A stretch of DNA of 64,000 bases from Flammeovirga sp. EKP202. Its GTDB lineage: Bacteria; Bacteroidota; Bacteroidia; Cytophagales; Flammeovirgaceae. Location of the stretch: positions 1 to 64,000 of the forward strand of contig NZ_JACVVP010000028.1 in NCBI RefSeq assembly GCF_014534745.1. Reading direction: 5' to 3'. Positions 56,264-63,642 of this stretch are shown in pieces. The notes below the pieces were generated by a model, which had not been told where the DNA came from, did not search any database, and saw nothing but the letters and a program-made list of their open reading frames with translations. Numbering within the stretch: position 1 is the stretch's first letter; each line of letters starts with the position of its first letter. The position numbers and the translations under genes are program-made.

Positions 56264-56833
56264 TTATTCTGATAATTTCTTTGTAACAAGTTTCTCAGCA
56301 TTTGCTAAAGCAACAGGAAGGTCTTTATTGATCAAACGAACATCAAACTGATCTCCGAATGGCATTTCTTCTGCTGCTTTAGCTACTCTTTCTTTGATCG
56401 CTTCTTCAGAATCTGTGGCTCTTGCTCTTAGTCGGTCTTCTAGGCAAGCTACATCTGGAGGGCAAACAAATACAGAAAGTGCTTTCTCTTTAAAGTATTC
56501 TTTCAGGCTGATTCCGCCTTGAACATCTACATCCAAGACAACATGCTTTCCTTCTTCCCAAATTCTTTCTACTTCACTTTTTAAAGTTCCGTAGAAAAGG
56601 TTTTGATATACCTCTTCATATTCTACAAATTCATCGTTCGCGATTTTCTCTTTAAACTTATCCAAAGAGATAAAATAGTAATCTTTCGCGTTTTGTTCTT
56701 CTCCTCTCGGAGCACGTGTGGTAGCAGAGATTGAAAAGGTCAATTCTGGAAATACACTTAGAAGATGTCTCACAACGGTGGTTTTACCTGATCCTGACGG
56801 TGCAGAAAAGATAAATACTTTGCCTGATTTCAT
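56264..56833 (-). CDS. gmk: Guanylate kinase
   Basis: A 189-residue enzyme that phosphorylates GMP to GDP. The P-loop is SAPSGSGKTT (10-19). The GMP-binding motif is SATTRAPRGEEQNAKDYYFIS and the lid carries RLRARATDSEE. Length is normal. A minus-strand TATCTTTG box at 56871-56878 sits about 40 bases before the ATG and is the likely -7 element. Confidence 0.97.
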   Translation of the reverse strand: MKSGKVFIFSAPSGSGKTTVVRHLLSVFPELTFSISATTRAPRGEEQNAKDYYFISLDKFKEKIANDEFVEYEEVYQNLFYGTLKSEVERIWEEGKHVVLDVDVQGGISLKEYFKEKALSVFVCPPDVACLEDRLRARATDSEEAIKERVAKAAEEMPFGDQFDVRLINKDLPVALANAEKLVTKKLSE

Positions 56834-56870
56834 GCTTTATATGTGCAAAATAAATTTTTGTTTAAGAATG

Positions 56871-56878
56871 CAAAGATA
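56871..56878 (-). promoter_or_regulatory. -7 promoter element TATCTTTG before gmk
   Basis: A perfect TAnnTTTG on the minus strand, 38 bases before the gmk start. The -33 position (56898-56901) does not match TTTG. Confidence 0.5.
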
Positions 56879-56902
56879 ATGACTTAAACAATTTAATCGC
56901 AC

Positions 56903-57505
56903 TTAGTTCGCTTTCTTTTGATAATATCCCATCTTTTTTGCGTAATCTTCTAGCTTTTCCTTCAGTAGATTACGCGCACGATGCAGTCGACTACGCACAG
57001 TTCCTATTGGAATATCCAAAATCTTTGACATTTCTTCGTAAGTGAATCCTTCAATATCGCAAAGGATAATTACGATTCTGAAATCAACAGCTAACGCATT
57101 CAAAGCACCGGTTACTTCATCGCCAATTTTATATTTAGAGTTTTCTTGTTTCAATCCAGCCACTAAGCTTGGGTCATCTCTTTCACCACTGTATACCGTT
57201 TCCACCTCATTGTAATCAATCTTTGAGGGTTCCTTACTTTTCTTACGGTATTCATTAATAAAGCTATTTTTTAAAATTCTAAAAAGCCAAGCTTTGGCAT
57301 TGGTTCCAATTTCAAAACTATCTATAAATCGATAGGCTTTCATGTGTGCATCCTGCACTAAGTCTTTAGCATCTTCATCATTACCCGTCAAACGAAACGC
57401 AAAACTATACATGGAATCAGTATGAGGGGCAAATTCACGATCAAAAATAATTAATCGCTGTGCAGTAGTATTAGGGGATTTTTTCTTCTTAGAGTCGTTA
57501 TTCAT
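56903..57505 (-). CDS. RNA polymerase sigma factor, ECF type
   Basis: A 200-residue sigma-70-family factor. Region 2 spans about 30-95 (FRLTGNDEDAKDLVQDAHMKAYRFI, then NAKAWLFRILKNSFINEYRKK), and region 4 about 125-185 (FRIVIILCDIEGFTYEEMSKILDIPIGTVRSRLHRARNLL). There is no adjacent anti-sigma gene. The N-terminal lysine-rich extension is short. Such stand-alone factors in this phylum often respond to redox or envelope stress; the trigger cannot be told from sequence. Confidence 0.94.
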   Translation of the reverse strand: MNNDSKKKKSPNTTAQRLIIFDREFAPHTDSMYSFAFRLTGNDEDAKDLVQDAHMKAYRFIDSFEIGTNAKAWLFRILKNSFINEYRKKSKEPSKIDYNEVETVYSGERDDPSLVAGLKQENSKYKIGDEVTGALNALAVDFRIVIILCDIEGFTYEEMSKILDIPIGTVRSRLHRARNLLKEKLEDYAKKMGYYQKKAN

Positions 57506-57676
57506 GATGTAATTAGAGTAGAAAGAACTACCTTTGAAGGTGTTTCCTTTTTATAAATGTGATAAAAAATTAAGGTTTAAACAGTGCCATAAGTAATCCT
57601 GTTTTTGGTTTATTACAATATACCAAGGAATTCAAAAAAAGAAGCTATTTAGTGATATCATTGAGTGTATAATGTT

Positions 57677-58615
57677 ATGAGAATACAAGGAATAGATAAT
57701 ATCGTTATAATTGGAAGCCCTTCTATGAAGGAATTTGCTATTTCCTTACCTATAGTCAGTACTTTACTATCACATAATTCTCAACTACGCATTACTTGGA
57801 TAGGAACTAAAGAGCAAAAAATATTAGAAGAATACATCAATGATATCCATCAATTTCTTGCTTATGAGGAAGTAGATGATGATACTTTAGTACAAAATCA
57901 AGCAGCTCTCTTCCTATCAGAAAATAAAGAACTCTCTAAGAAATGTAGGGATCTTAAAATTGAAATGAGAATTGGTACTAAAAGCGGATGGAGAAGTAAC
58001 CGCCGCTTCACAAATTCTATTGACACTGAACAATTTAGTACACTAGAAGAGTGCTATCATGCTTTACTTACTCCATTGGGCATTAATGAAAAAATAACTA
58101 TTGATCCTCCATTAACGGCTCCGGTAAGTACATTTAGAGGAATTATTAAAAAGGATCTCAAAAATATCGTTTTCTATCCCTATCGATTAGCTACTCATAG
58201 AGTGTGGCCTTCTATTCGTTATTTCGAATTAATAGAAGAACTTCCAAAGTATGAAAATAACTATATCATTGCAGGTAATGAGATGGAAGGGAAGGCGTTA
58301 GAAATGACCGCTCCAGAATTGTTCAGAGTTCCAAGTGTAAAAAACTCTACTGATTTAGAAGACCTTGAAGAGACGCTAGCACTGATTGCTAAAAGTGATG
58401 TGTTGGTCACCTATAATAATGATATCGCCCACCTTGCTCATGCTATGGGATCAAAAGTCATTTGTATTTCTTCTTCAGCAGAATCTTTCTATATCAATAA
58501 AGAAATGAGCCCTATTATTACTCCTGATGCCTCATGCATAAAATGTGTAGAGGATAAACCTTGCGAATGTTTAAGGAAATTGGGAATAGATGAAGTCGTT
58601 AGAGCGTTAAAATAA
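57677..58615 (+). CDS. Glycosyltransferase family 9-like protein
   Basis: A 312-residue protein with the heptosyltransferase-like GT9 layout: an N-terminal Rossmann half (IDNIVIIGSPSMKEFAISLPIVSTLL), then a second half with FYPYRLATHRVWPSIRYFELIEEL and the acceptor/donor loop SDVLVTYNNDIAHLAHAMGSKVICI. I prefer the ATG at 57677 over a GTG four codons upstream. The Cys-containing tail (CIKCVEDKPCECL) is typical of GT9 proteins. It may add sugars to lipid A core or a glycolipid. The gene is isolated. Confidence 0.85.
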   Translation: MRIQGIDNIVIIGSPSMKEFAISLPIVSTLLSHNSQLRITWIGTKEQKILEEYINDIHQFLAYEEVDDDTLVQNQAALFLSENKELSKKCRDLKIEMRIGTKSGWRSNRRFTNSIDTEQFSTLEECYHALLTPLGINEKITIDPPLTAPVSTFRGIIKKDLKNIVFYPYRLATHRVWPSIRYFELIEELPKYENNYIIAGNEMEGKALEMTAPELFRVPSVKNSTDLEDLEETLALIAKSDVLVTYNNDIAHLAHAMGSKVICISSSAESFYINKEMSPIITPDASCIKCVEDKPCECLRKLGIDEVVRALK

Positions 58616-58639
58616 TTGAATAAATTCATACATCTCACC

Positions 58640-58670
58640 TTTGAATAAAATAGATTTATCAATACATTTG
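58640..58670 (+). promoter_or_regulatory. Consensus Bacteroidota promoter of barrel gene 1
   Basis: TTTG (58640-58643), exactly 19 bases, then TACATTTG (58663-58670). It is a full match to the -33/-7 consensus, giving a start near 58677 and a leader of about 120 bases. Confidence 0.85.
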
Positions 58671-58689
58671 AGCTGTGGTTACAATCATA

Positions 58690-58764
58690 CAAAAGGGTTT
58701 AAAAGCTATCAAAGACCATTTTCATTCAATGAAAGTGTATAACTAAAACCATATTACCCTTTTG
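58690..58764 (+). promoter_or_regulatory. Structured 5' leader of barrel gene 1
   Basis: CAAAAGGGT (58690-58698) pairs with ACCCTTTTG (58756-58764), enclosing a hairpin CATTTTCAT-tca-ATGAAAGTG (58717-58737). The long-range stem is followed by a T-rich tract and the ATG 34 bases on. The leader of the second paralogue has the same plan with compensating changes. Confidence 0.6.
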
Positions 58765-58798
58765 ATTTTTTTATTTTTTATTAATCTATTTTTTCAAG

Positions 58799-59365
58799 AT
58801 GAAAATTTTAAAGCTAATGCTATTCATCACAATTTTATATTGTGGTCAGACCAACCTGTTTGCACAATCTTCAACATTCCGAGGCGGTATCAAGGGTGGA
58901 ATTAACTCTACCAAAATCGGAGGCGATGCTTCAGGTTTGAAACCAAAAGTAGGATTTCAAATTGGCGGATTTATGAAATACAGTATTTCAGACTACGTAG
59001 CGATACAGCCAGAAGTCATGTTCTCTATGCAAGGTGCAAAATCAATAAAGGGAGATATCTCACTTCATTACAATTATGTCAATATTCCTCTAATTGCAAA
59101 AGTGTATCCTGACGGTAAAGGTTTTAACATTCAGGCTGGACCACAACTAGGTCTTTTAGCTTCCGCGAATGTAAAAGGTGGTGATGAAAAACAAGACGTT
59201 TCTGATCAATTAAACGGAACCGACTTTGCATTTGCGCTGGGGTTAGGCCATGATTTTAATAGGTTGACCATCGACTTAAGGTATAATATTGGAATCTCAT
59301 CTACGTCAGATCAAGGTTCATATCCAAACAATGTTCTTCAATTAGGTGTAGGTATTTTCCTATAA
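58799..59365 (+). CDS. PorT-like outer-membrane beta-barrel protein, copy 1
   Basis: A 188-residue barrel protein with a signal peptide ending NLFA-Q. The mature chain begins with FRGGIKGGINSTKIGG, a usual first strand of OMP_b-brl_2/PorT-like proteins, and ends in the strand LGVGIFL. YVAIQPEVMFSMQGA, FNIQAGPQLGLL and DLRYNIGISS are family blocks. It is paralogous to the next gene throughout. Substrate or partner unknown. Confidence 0.9.
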   Translation: MKILKLMLFITILYCGQTNLFAQSSTFRGGIKGGINSTKIGGDASGLKPKVGFQIGGFMKYSISDYVAIQPEVMFSMQGAKSIKGDISLHYNYVNIPLIAKVYPDGKGFNIQAGPQLGLLASANVKGGDEKQDVSDQLNGTDFAFALGLGHDFNRLTIDLRYNIGISSTSDQGSYPNNVLQLGVGIFL

Positions 59366-59372
59366 CCGATAC

Positions 59373-59411
59373 AACTCTCTCAGAAGCCTATTTTGAGAGA
59401 GTTATTTTTTA
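59373..59411 (+). terminator. Intrinsic terminator after barrel gene 1
   Basis: AACTCTCTCA (59373-59382) pairs perfectly with TGAGAGAGTT (59394-59403), followed by ATTTTTT. It makes the two barrel genes separate transcription units. Confidence 0.92.
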
Positions 59412-59521
59412 TATTAATCAATCTATTTATTAAGGCTTTCATTATCCTCATTATCAATCTATTTGAGTGTATATAAAATAGAGTTAGTATGTATTAGTTG
59501 AATGATTTCACTCATTGAATC

Positions 59522-59552
59522 TTTGATTTCGATAGATTTATTAATACTTTCG
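59522..59552 (+). promoter_or_regulatory. Promoter of barrel gene 2 (one mismatch)
   Basis: TTTG (59522-59525), 19 bases, then TACTTTCG (59545-59552). It aligns base by base with the promoter of copy 1, differing from TAnnTTTG at one position. Confidence 0.7.
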
Positions 59553-59572
59553 ATCTGTGATTATAATCACTC

Positions 59573-59657
59573 AAAAGGATGTGACGACTAAAACATTAAG
59601 CAAACTATCATTTTCTATTCAAGAATATGATCAATACTAAAATCATATCATCCTTTT
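59573..59657 (+). promoter_or_regulatory. Structured 5' leader of barrel gene 2
   Basis: AAAAGGATG (59573-59581) pairs with CATCCTTTT (59649-59657). The corresponding stem of copy 1 is AAAAGGGT/ACCCTTTT, so both arms have changed together. An inner hairpin lies at the matching place and a T-rich tract follows, with the ATG about 38 bases on. Confidence 0.6.
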
Positions 59658-59696
59658 TGATTTTTTCTATTTATCAAACAAACTATTTATTAAAGT

Positions 59697-60260
59697 ATGA
59701 AAGCTTTAAAAATGTTACTCTTCGTCACGATGTTATATTGTGGCCAAGCCAATCTATTTGCTCAATCAAACGAAGTAAAAGGCGGTGTAAAAGGTGGTCT
59801 CAACGTTTCTAATATTGGAGGAGATTCAGAAGGAACCAAATCAAAAATGGGTATCCATGTGGGTGGCTTTGTTCAATTCAGAGCATCCAATTCCCTTTGC
59901 ATTCAACCGGAATTAGTATACTCAATGCAAGGTGCTAGTTTAGGGGATGGTGTAAACGTAAAGTACAATTACATTAACGTTCCTGTCATCTTTAAATTAT
60001 ACCCTGAGTCTCATGGATTCAACTTTCAAGCAGGCCCACAATTAGGAATTTTAGGCGGTGCTAAAGTTTCAGACGGTAGTGATAGTATAGATGTTTCAGA
60101 TCAAGTTGAAGGGATTGACTTCGCTTTAGCAGTCGGTCTAGGTTATGACTTTAATGGTATGACACTAGATGCGAGATACAACATTGGTCTTTCTTCTACA
60201 TCAGATGCAGGTTCATATCCAAACAACGTATTCCAATTAGGATTGGGAGTGTATTTCTAA
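59697..60260 (+). CDS. PorT-like outer-membrane beta-barrel protein, copy 2
   Basis: A 187-residue paralogue of the gene just upstream, with signal peptide ending NLFA-Q and mature start VKGGVKGGLNVSNIGG. Shared blocks include IQPELVYSMQGA, FNFQAGPQLGIL and DARYNIGLSSTSDAGSYPNN, and it ends LGLGVYF with the terminal aromatic residue. It arose by tandem duplication including promoter and leader. Different regulation or ligand choice between copies is possible. Confidence 0.9.
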   Translation: MKALKMLLFVTMLYCGQANLFAQSNEVKGGVKGGLNVSNIGGDSEGTKSKMGIHVGGFVQFRASNSLCIQPELVYSMQGASLGDGVNVKYNYINVPVIFKLYPESHGFNFQAGPQLGILGGAKVSDGSDSIDVSDQVEGIDFALAVGLGYDFNGMTLDARYNIGLSSTSDAGSYPNNVFQLGLGVYF

Positions 60261-60288
60261 GAAGTACTTACCCAATACGAACTTAAAG

Positions 60289-60319
60289 AACACCCTCAAA
60301 GTTATTTGAGGGTGTTTAT
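60289..60319. terminator. Bidirectional intrinsic terminator
   Basis: AACACCCTCAAA (60289-60300) pairs perfectly with TTTGAGGGTGTT (60305-60316). It ends barrel gene 2 and, from the other strand, the kinase gene whose stop it touches. Confidence 0.9.
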
Positions 60320-61632
60320 ATTTTCAGCGTAAAACATGTTTTATTACCCTCTGATTCTACCTTCAAATTTCCCTTATGCACTCTAGCTATTTGCTTACAC
60401 AAAGCTAAACCTATTCCATTTCCTTTATTTTTAGTGGTGAAGAAAGGAACAAAAATATGTTTCAATTCTTCTTCAGGAATCATTGGACCATTGTTGGTAA
60501 TGTGAATAACTAGCTGTTCTGCTTGATGAAATTCTATTGTGAGCTTAGAGTTATTCACATCATGCATCGCCTCAATCGCATTTTTAATGATATTATGAAC
60601 ACATTGATGAATTAATGTAGGATCAAAGGAATGGTACACTTCAGAGTTATTCACATTAATGATTTCAGTGTGAATATTGTATTTGTGAATAACTTCACTA
60701 AAGCTATTCAACTCTTCTTGAATAAAGTTATCAACATTTACCTCCCTTATTTTTGGTGTTGGTAACTTAGAAATCGAACGGTAGATGTTGATAAAATTCA
60801 TCAAGCCCTCTGCCTGATTATTGATAACTTTTAAACTCTTCACATTAGTGTTGATAACTTTCTGGTTTAGGTTTTCAAGAGATACAGGTTCGTGTTCTTC
60901 ATCTGTCATCGTCATCAACATACTATCAGAAAGAGAGATAATCGGTGTCATACCATTCATAATTTCATGGGTCAAAACACGGATTAATTTACTGTAGGAA
61001 AGGTGCTCTTTTTCTTCTAATTCATTGGAGATATCTTGTAATGTCAATAAAAAAACGGTTTGATCCTCTCTTACTAACTGCCTCGCTTTCAATACTAAAT
61101 TAGAATTTTCAAGCTCTAATGTATTTTGATGAAACGCTTTTTGGATAAGCTCTTTTGTAAGAAATGTTTTTGTGAAAAGTTGCTTGGTGTGAGTAAAAAC
61201 AGGAAGATTTATTTTTTCTTTGAAAGATGAATTAGCGTGTAATACATGTCCGTTTTCATCGTAAGTACAGATACCAACATCTTGATTTTCTATAATCCAA
61301 TCCAAGTATTTTTCTTGTCTGATACTGTCTTTTTTAATCCTCGAAAATGAATGCTGTATCTTTTCCAATCGGTATTGATAGGTGCTATTGAACTGTTGGT
61401 AATTCTTAGAATTCAAAAAACTCAAATCTTCATTACCTATCGCCTCTACGATCAGAATACTGTGATTTAATGCATTTTTTAAAGTAATAAGTTGATAACT
61501 CAACAAACATGCGCACATCAAACCAAAAGTTATCAACATATAGGGTTGATGTTGGTAGTGTACCATTAAGCCTCCTAAGGTTATCAACAAGAATAAAACT
61601 ATGAATACTTTAATATAGAATATCTGTTTCAT
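60316..61632 (-). CDS. NtrB-like sensor histidine kinase
   Basis: A 438-residue membrane kinase with two N-terminal membrane helices (about 7-25 and 30-48), a PAS-like region (about 105-205), a phosphoacceptor in LIRVLTHEIMNGMTPI (H near 221) and an HATPase domain (NIIKNAIEAM, ITNNGPMIP, GNGIGLALCKQIA). Its ATG overlaps the stop of the NtrC-like regulator by 4 bases. The DNA holds four exact TTATTCACA motifs (60501, 60551, 60648, 60684) and five TTATCAACA motifs (60728, 60786, 60849, 61530, 61581), in both orientations and several reading phases. Confidence 0.93.
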   Translation of the reverse strand: MKQIFYIKVFIVLFLLITLGGLMVHYQHQPYMLITFGLMCACLLSYQLITLKNALNHSILIVEAIGNEDLSFLNSKNYQQFNSTYQYRLEKIQHSFSRIKKDSIRQEKYLDWIIENQDVGICTYDENGHVLHANSSFKEKINLPVFTHTKQLFTKTFLTKELIQKAFHQNTLELENSNLVLKARQLVREDQTVFLLTLQDISNELEEKEHLSYSKLIRVLTHEIMNGMTPIISLSDSMLMTMTDEEHEPVSLENLNQKVINTNVKSLKVINNQAEGLMNFINIYRSISKLPTPKIREVNVDNFIQEELNSFSEVIHKYNIHTEIINVNNSEVYHSFDPTLIHQCVHNIIKNAIEAMHDVNNSKLTIEFHQAEQLVIHITNNGPMIPEEELKHIFVPFFTTKNKGNGIGLALCKQIARVHKGNLKVESEGNKTCFTLKI

Positions 61633-62981
61633 GACAATCCCAATTTTTTCAACTTATTATAAAGCGTTTGTCGAGTGACACCCAATTCATCTGCCGCAGC
61701 ACTAATATTTTGCGGATGTTTCTTCAATGCTTTTTTGATCAATACTTCTTCTGTTTGTGCTAGGTTCAATGTTTTTACTTCTGTGTTTTCAGAAGCAGAA
61801 GTGACAATTAAGTCTGGAGTAATTTCATTTCCATCAACCAAAATTACTGCTCTTTCTATGGTATGCTGTAATTCACGAATATTACCCGGCCAATGATACC
61901 CCATCAGTTTTTCTTTTGAAGAGGTAGTAAACTCCAATGTCCCTTTATCGTATTTCTGTGCCAATAGGTCTTTAAAGTGATTTGCCAACAAAATCACATC
62001 ATCACCACGATCTCTCAAAGCAGGTACTTCTATCTGAATGGTATTTAATCTATACAATAAATCTTGACGGAACTCTTCGCCTTCCACCATTTTAAAGAGA
62101 TTTTTGTTGGTGGCTGAAATTAATCGGATATCAATCGGGATTACTTTATTACCGCCTACTTTGGTGATTTGACGGTTTTGCAGTGCTGCCAATAGTTTTG
62201 CTTGAAGAGAGAAAGATAGATTTCCAATTTCATCCAAAAACAAAGAACCTTTATTGGCCAATTCAAACTTACCGATTCTGTCTTGATGAGCATCGGTAAA
62301 GGCTCCTTTGACATGACCGAACAGTTCACTTTCAAAAAGCGTTTCCGAAACGGCTCCCATATCTACCTCTACCAATTGTTCTTGGTTTCTTTTGGAATAA
62401 TGATGCAATGCTTTGGCTACTAATTCTTTTCCTGTTCCATTTTCACCCGTAATCAAAATATTAGTATCTGTTTTCCCCACTTTTGCAATTAAGGAAAGCA
62501 TGTTTTTGACTACTGCAGAATCACCAATAATCTCAGGGAACGAATTCTCTTCTTTTCTTAAGGCTTTGGCTTTGGTTTTTAACTGTTGAATTTCTCCTTT
62601 GGATTCACTCAGTTGTAATGCAGCCTGCACCGTTGCCAAGAGTTTTCGATTATCCCATGGCTTTAAGATAAAGTCTGATGCACCAATCTTCAATGTTTCC
62701 ACTGCCAACTCTACATGACCATAAGCTGTCATCATCACCACCGAAATATTGGGATAAGTCTCTTTGATTCTTTTCAACCATCGTACCCCTTCTGCTCCAG
62801 TATTTAGACCTGGAGAGAAATTCATATCCAATAACACCACATGAAAATCTTCCACTGCCAATGTTTTCATGATTTGCAATGGGTCTTCTAGACTCTTTAT
62901 GGTATCAAAGTAAGGTTCTAGTACGATCTCCAGTGTGGTATGTATGGAAGGGTTGTCGTCAATAATTAAAAGGTTTCCCAT
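61629..62981 (-). CDS. Sigma-54-dependent NtrC-like response regulator
   Basis: A 450-residue activator. A receiver domain (D8-D9, phosphoacceptor D52 in LLDMNFSPG) is followed by an AAA+ domain with Walker A GENGTGKE (about 173-180) and Walker B GSLFLDEI. The sigma-54 loop reads GAFTDA (about 222-227) instead of GAFTGA. A C-terminal Fis-type HTH spans about 424-448 (ISAAADELGVTRQTLYNKLKKLGL). It forms an operon with the kinase. Envelope or stress targets are likely but unknown. Confidence 0.94.
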   Translation of the reverse strand: MGNLLIIDDNPSIHTTLEIVLEPYFDTIKSLEDPLQIMKTLAVEDFHVVLLDMNFSPGLNTGAEGVRWLKRIKETYPNISVVMMTAYGHVELAVETLKIGASDFILKPWDNRKLLATVQAALQLSESKGEIQQLKTKAKALRKEENSFPEIIGDSAVVKNMLSLIAKVGKTDTNILITGENGTGKELVAKALHHYSKRNQEQLVEVDMGAVSETLFESELFGHVKGAFTDAHQDRIGKFELANKGSLFLDEIGNLSFSLQAKLLAALQNRQITKVGGNKVIPIDIRLISATNKNLFKMVEGEEFRQDLLYRLNTIQIEVPALRDRGDDVILLANHFKDLLAQKYDKGTLEFTTSSKEKLMGYHWPGNIRELQHTIERAVILVDGNEITPDLIVTSASENTEVKTLNLAQTEEVLIKKALKKHPQNISAAADELGVTRQTLYNKLKKLGLS

Positions 62982-63531
62982 GATGGTGGTGTTTGTTTTG
63001 CTTTATTTGAATAAGTCTTACTGTAAACTAAATTATCATCAACTTTTAATCGACCTTTCTGCAAGTATTTATAGGATCTACTCTCAAGCTTCCTTCTTCT
63101 TCATAAAAGCAGTTCCCAACGAATTGGGTAGAAAGTCCACTGGCGCGAATGTTAAGCATTAGCATCATTCGTGTCCTTCAGATCATCAGAAATCTCCTGA
63201 TTTCTAAATACCATAAATATTTGAAAACTTCGTTTACAATCTACTTACACTAAAGTAAGTAATAGTTTTTGGGAGAATTGCTGTATGTGTCAAAAATTTT
63301 TACACTATAGGTTTCAAATCATCATTGCATCACAATACCAAACTAAGTGCTCGATTTCTTTACACTTCGGTGTATGATAATTTTACAGTCTTGACACTTC
63401 AAAAAAATACAATGCTTTACTATTGAAACACTTATCAAAAGTTGTCCAATTTTGGATACATGAAAAGGGAGTTATGATTCAAAATAGCTCCTTATAAAGA
63501 CGTTTTTAAATTTACATTTATAACAAAAGTT
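62982..63531. other. Hairpin-rich region with a possible unannotated plus-strand transcript
   Basis: No long ORF. Elements seen: CCCAA-CGAA-TTGGG (about 63115-63128), a GCGAATG/CATTCGT pairing (about 63145-63172), AGAAATC-TCCT-GATTTCT (about 63189-63206), ACTTAC-N6-GTAAGT (about 63243-63260), and TACAC-TTCG-GTGTA with a UUCG-type tetraloop (63361-63374). A 40-codon minus-strand frame spans 63046-63168. A strong plus-strand terminator follows at 63532. Confidence 0.4.
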
Positions 63532-63568
63532 AGAGAGACAGGTAACTTACTTGTCTCTCTTTTTTTTA
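63532..63568 (+). terminator. Strong plus-strand terminator with no annotated gene before it
   Basis: AGAGAGACA (63532-63540) pairs perfectly with TGTCTCTCT (63552-63560), with possible further pairing inward, and is followed by eight Ts on the plus strand. The nearest plus-strand gene ends at 60260, behind its own terminator. Confidence 0.85.
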
Positions 63569-63583
63569 ACTATTAGCTCAAAT

Positions 63584-63618
63584 AAAAAAGGTGAACTCAA
63601 ACTTTATGAATTCACCTT
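63584..63618 (-). terminator. Intrinsic terminator of the partial DUF2807-like gene
   Basis: AAGGTGAA (63588-63595) pairs with TTCACCTT (63611-63618); on the minus strand Ts follow the stem. Confidence 0.85.
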
Positions 63619-63642
63619 CTATCCATCTATAATATTGTATTT

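Noticed and set aside
62935-63162. 75-codon plus-strand frame overlapping the NtrC-like gene start
   Set aside because: It begins inside a certain gene, and its composition is not protein-like. The possible transcript in this region is instead treated as non-coding.
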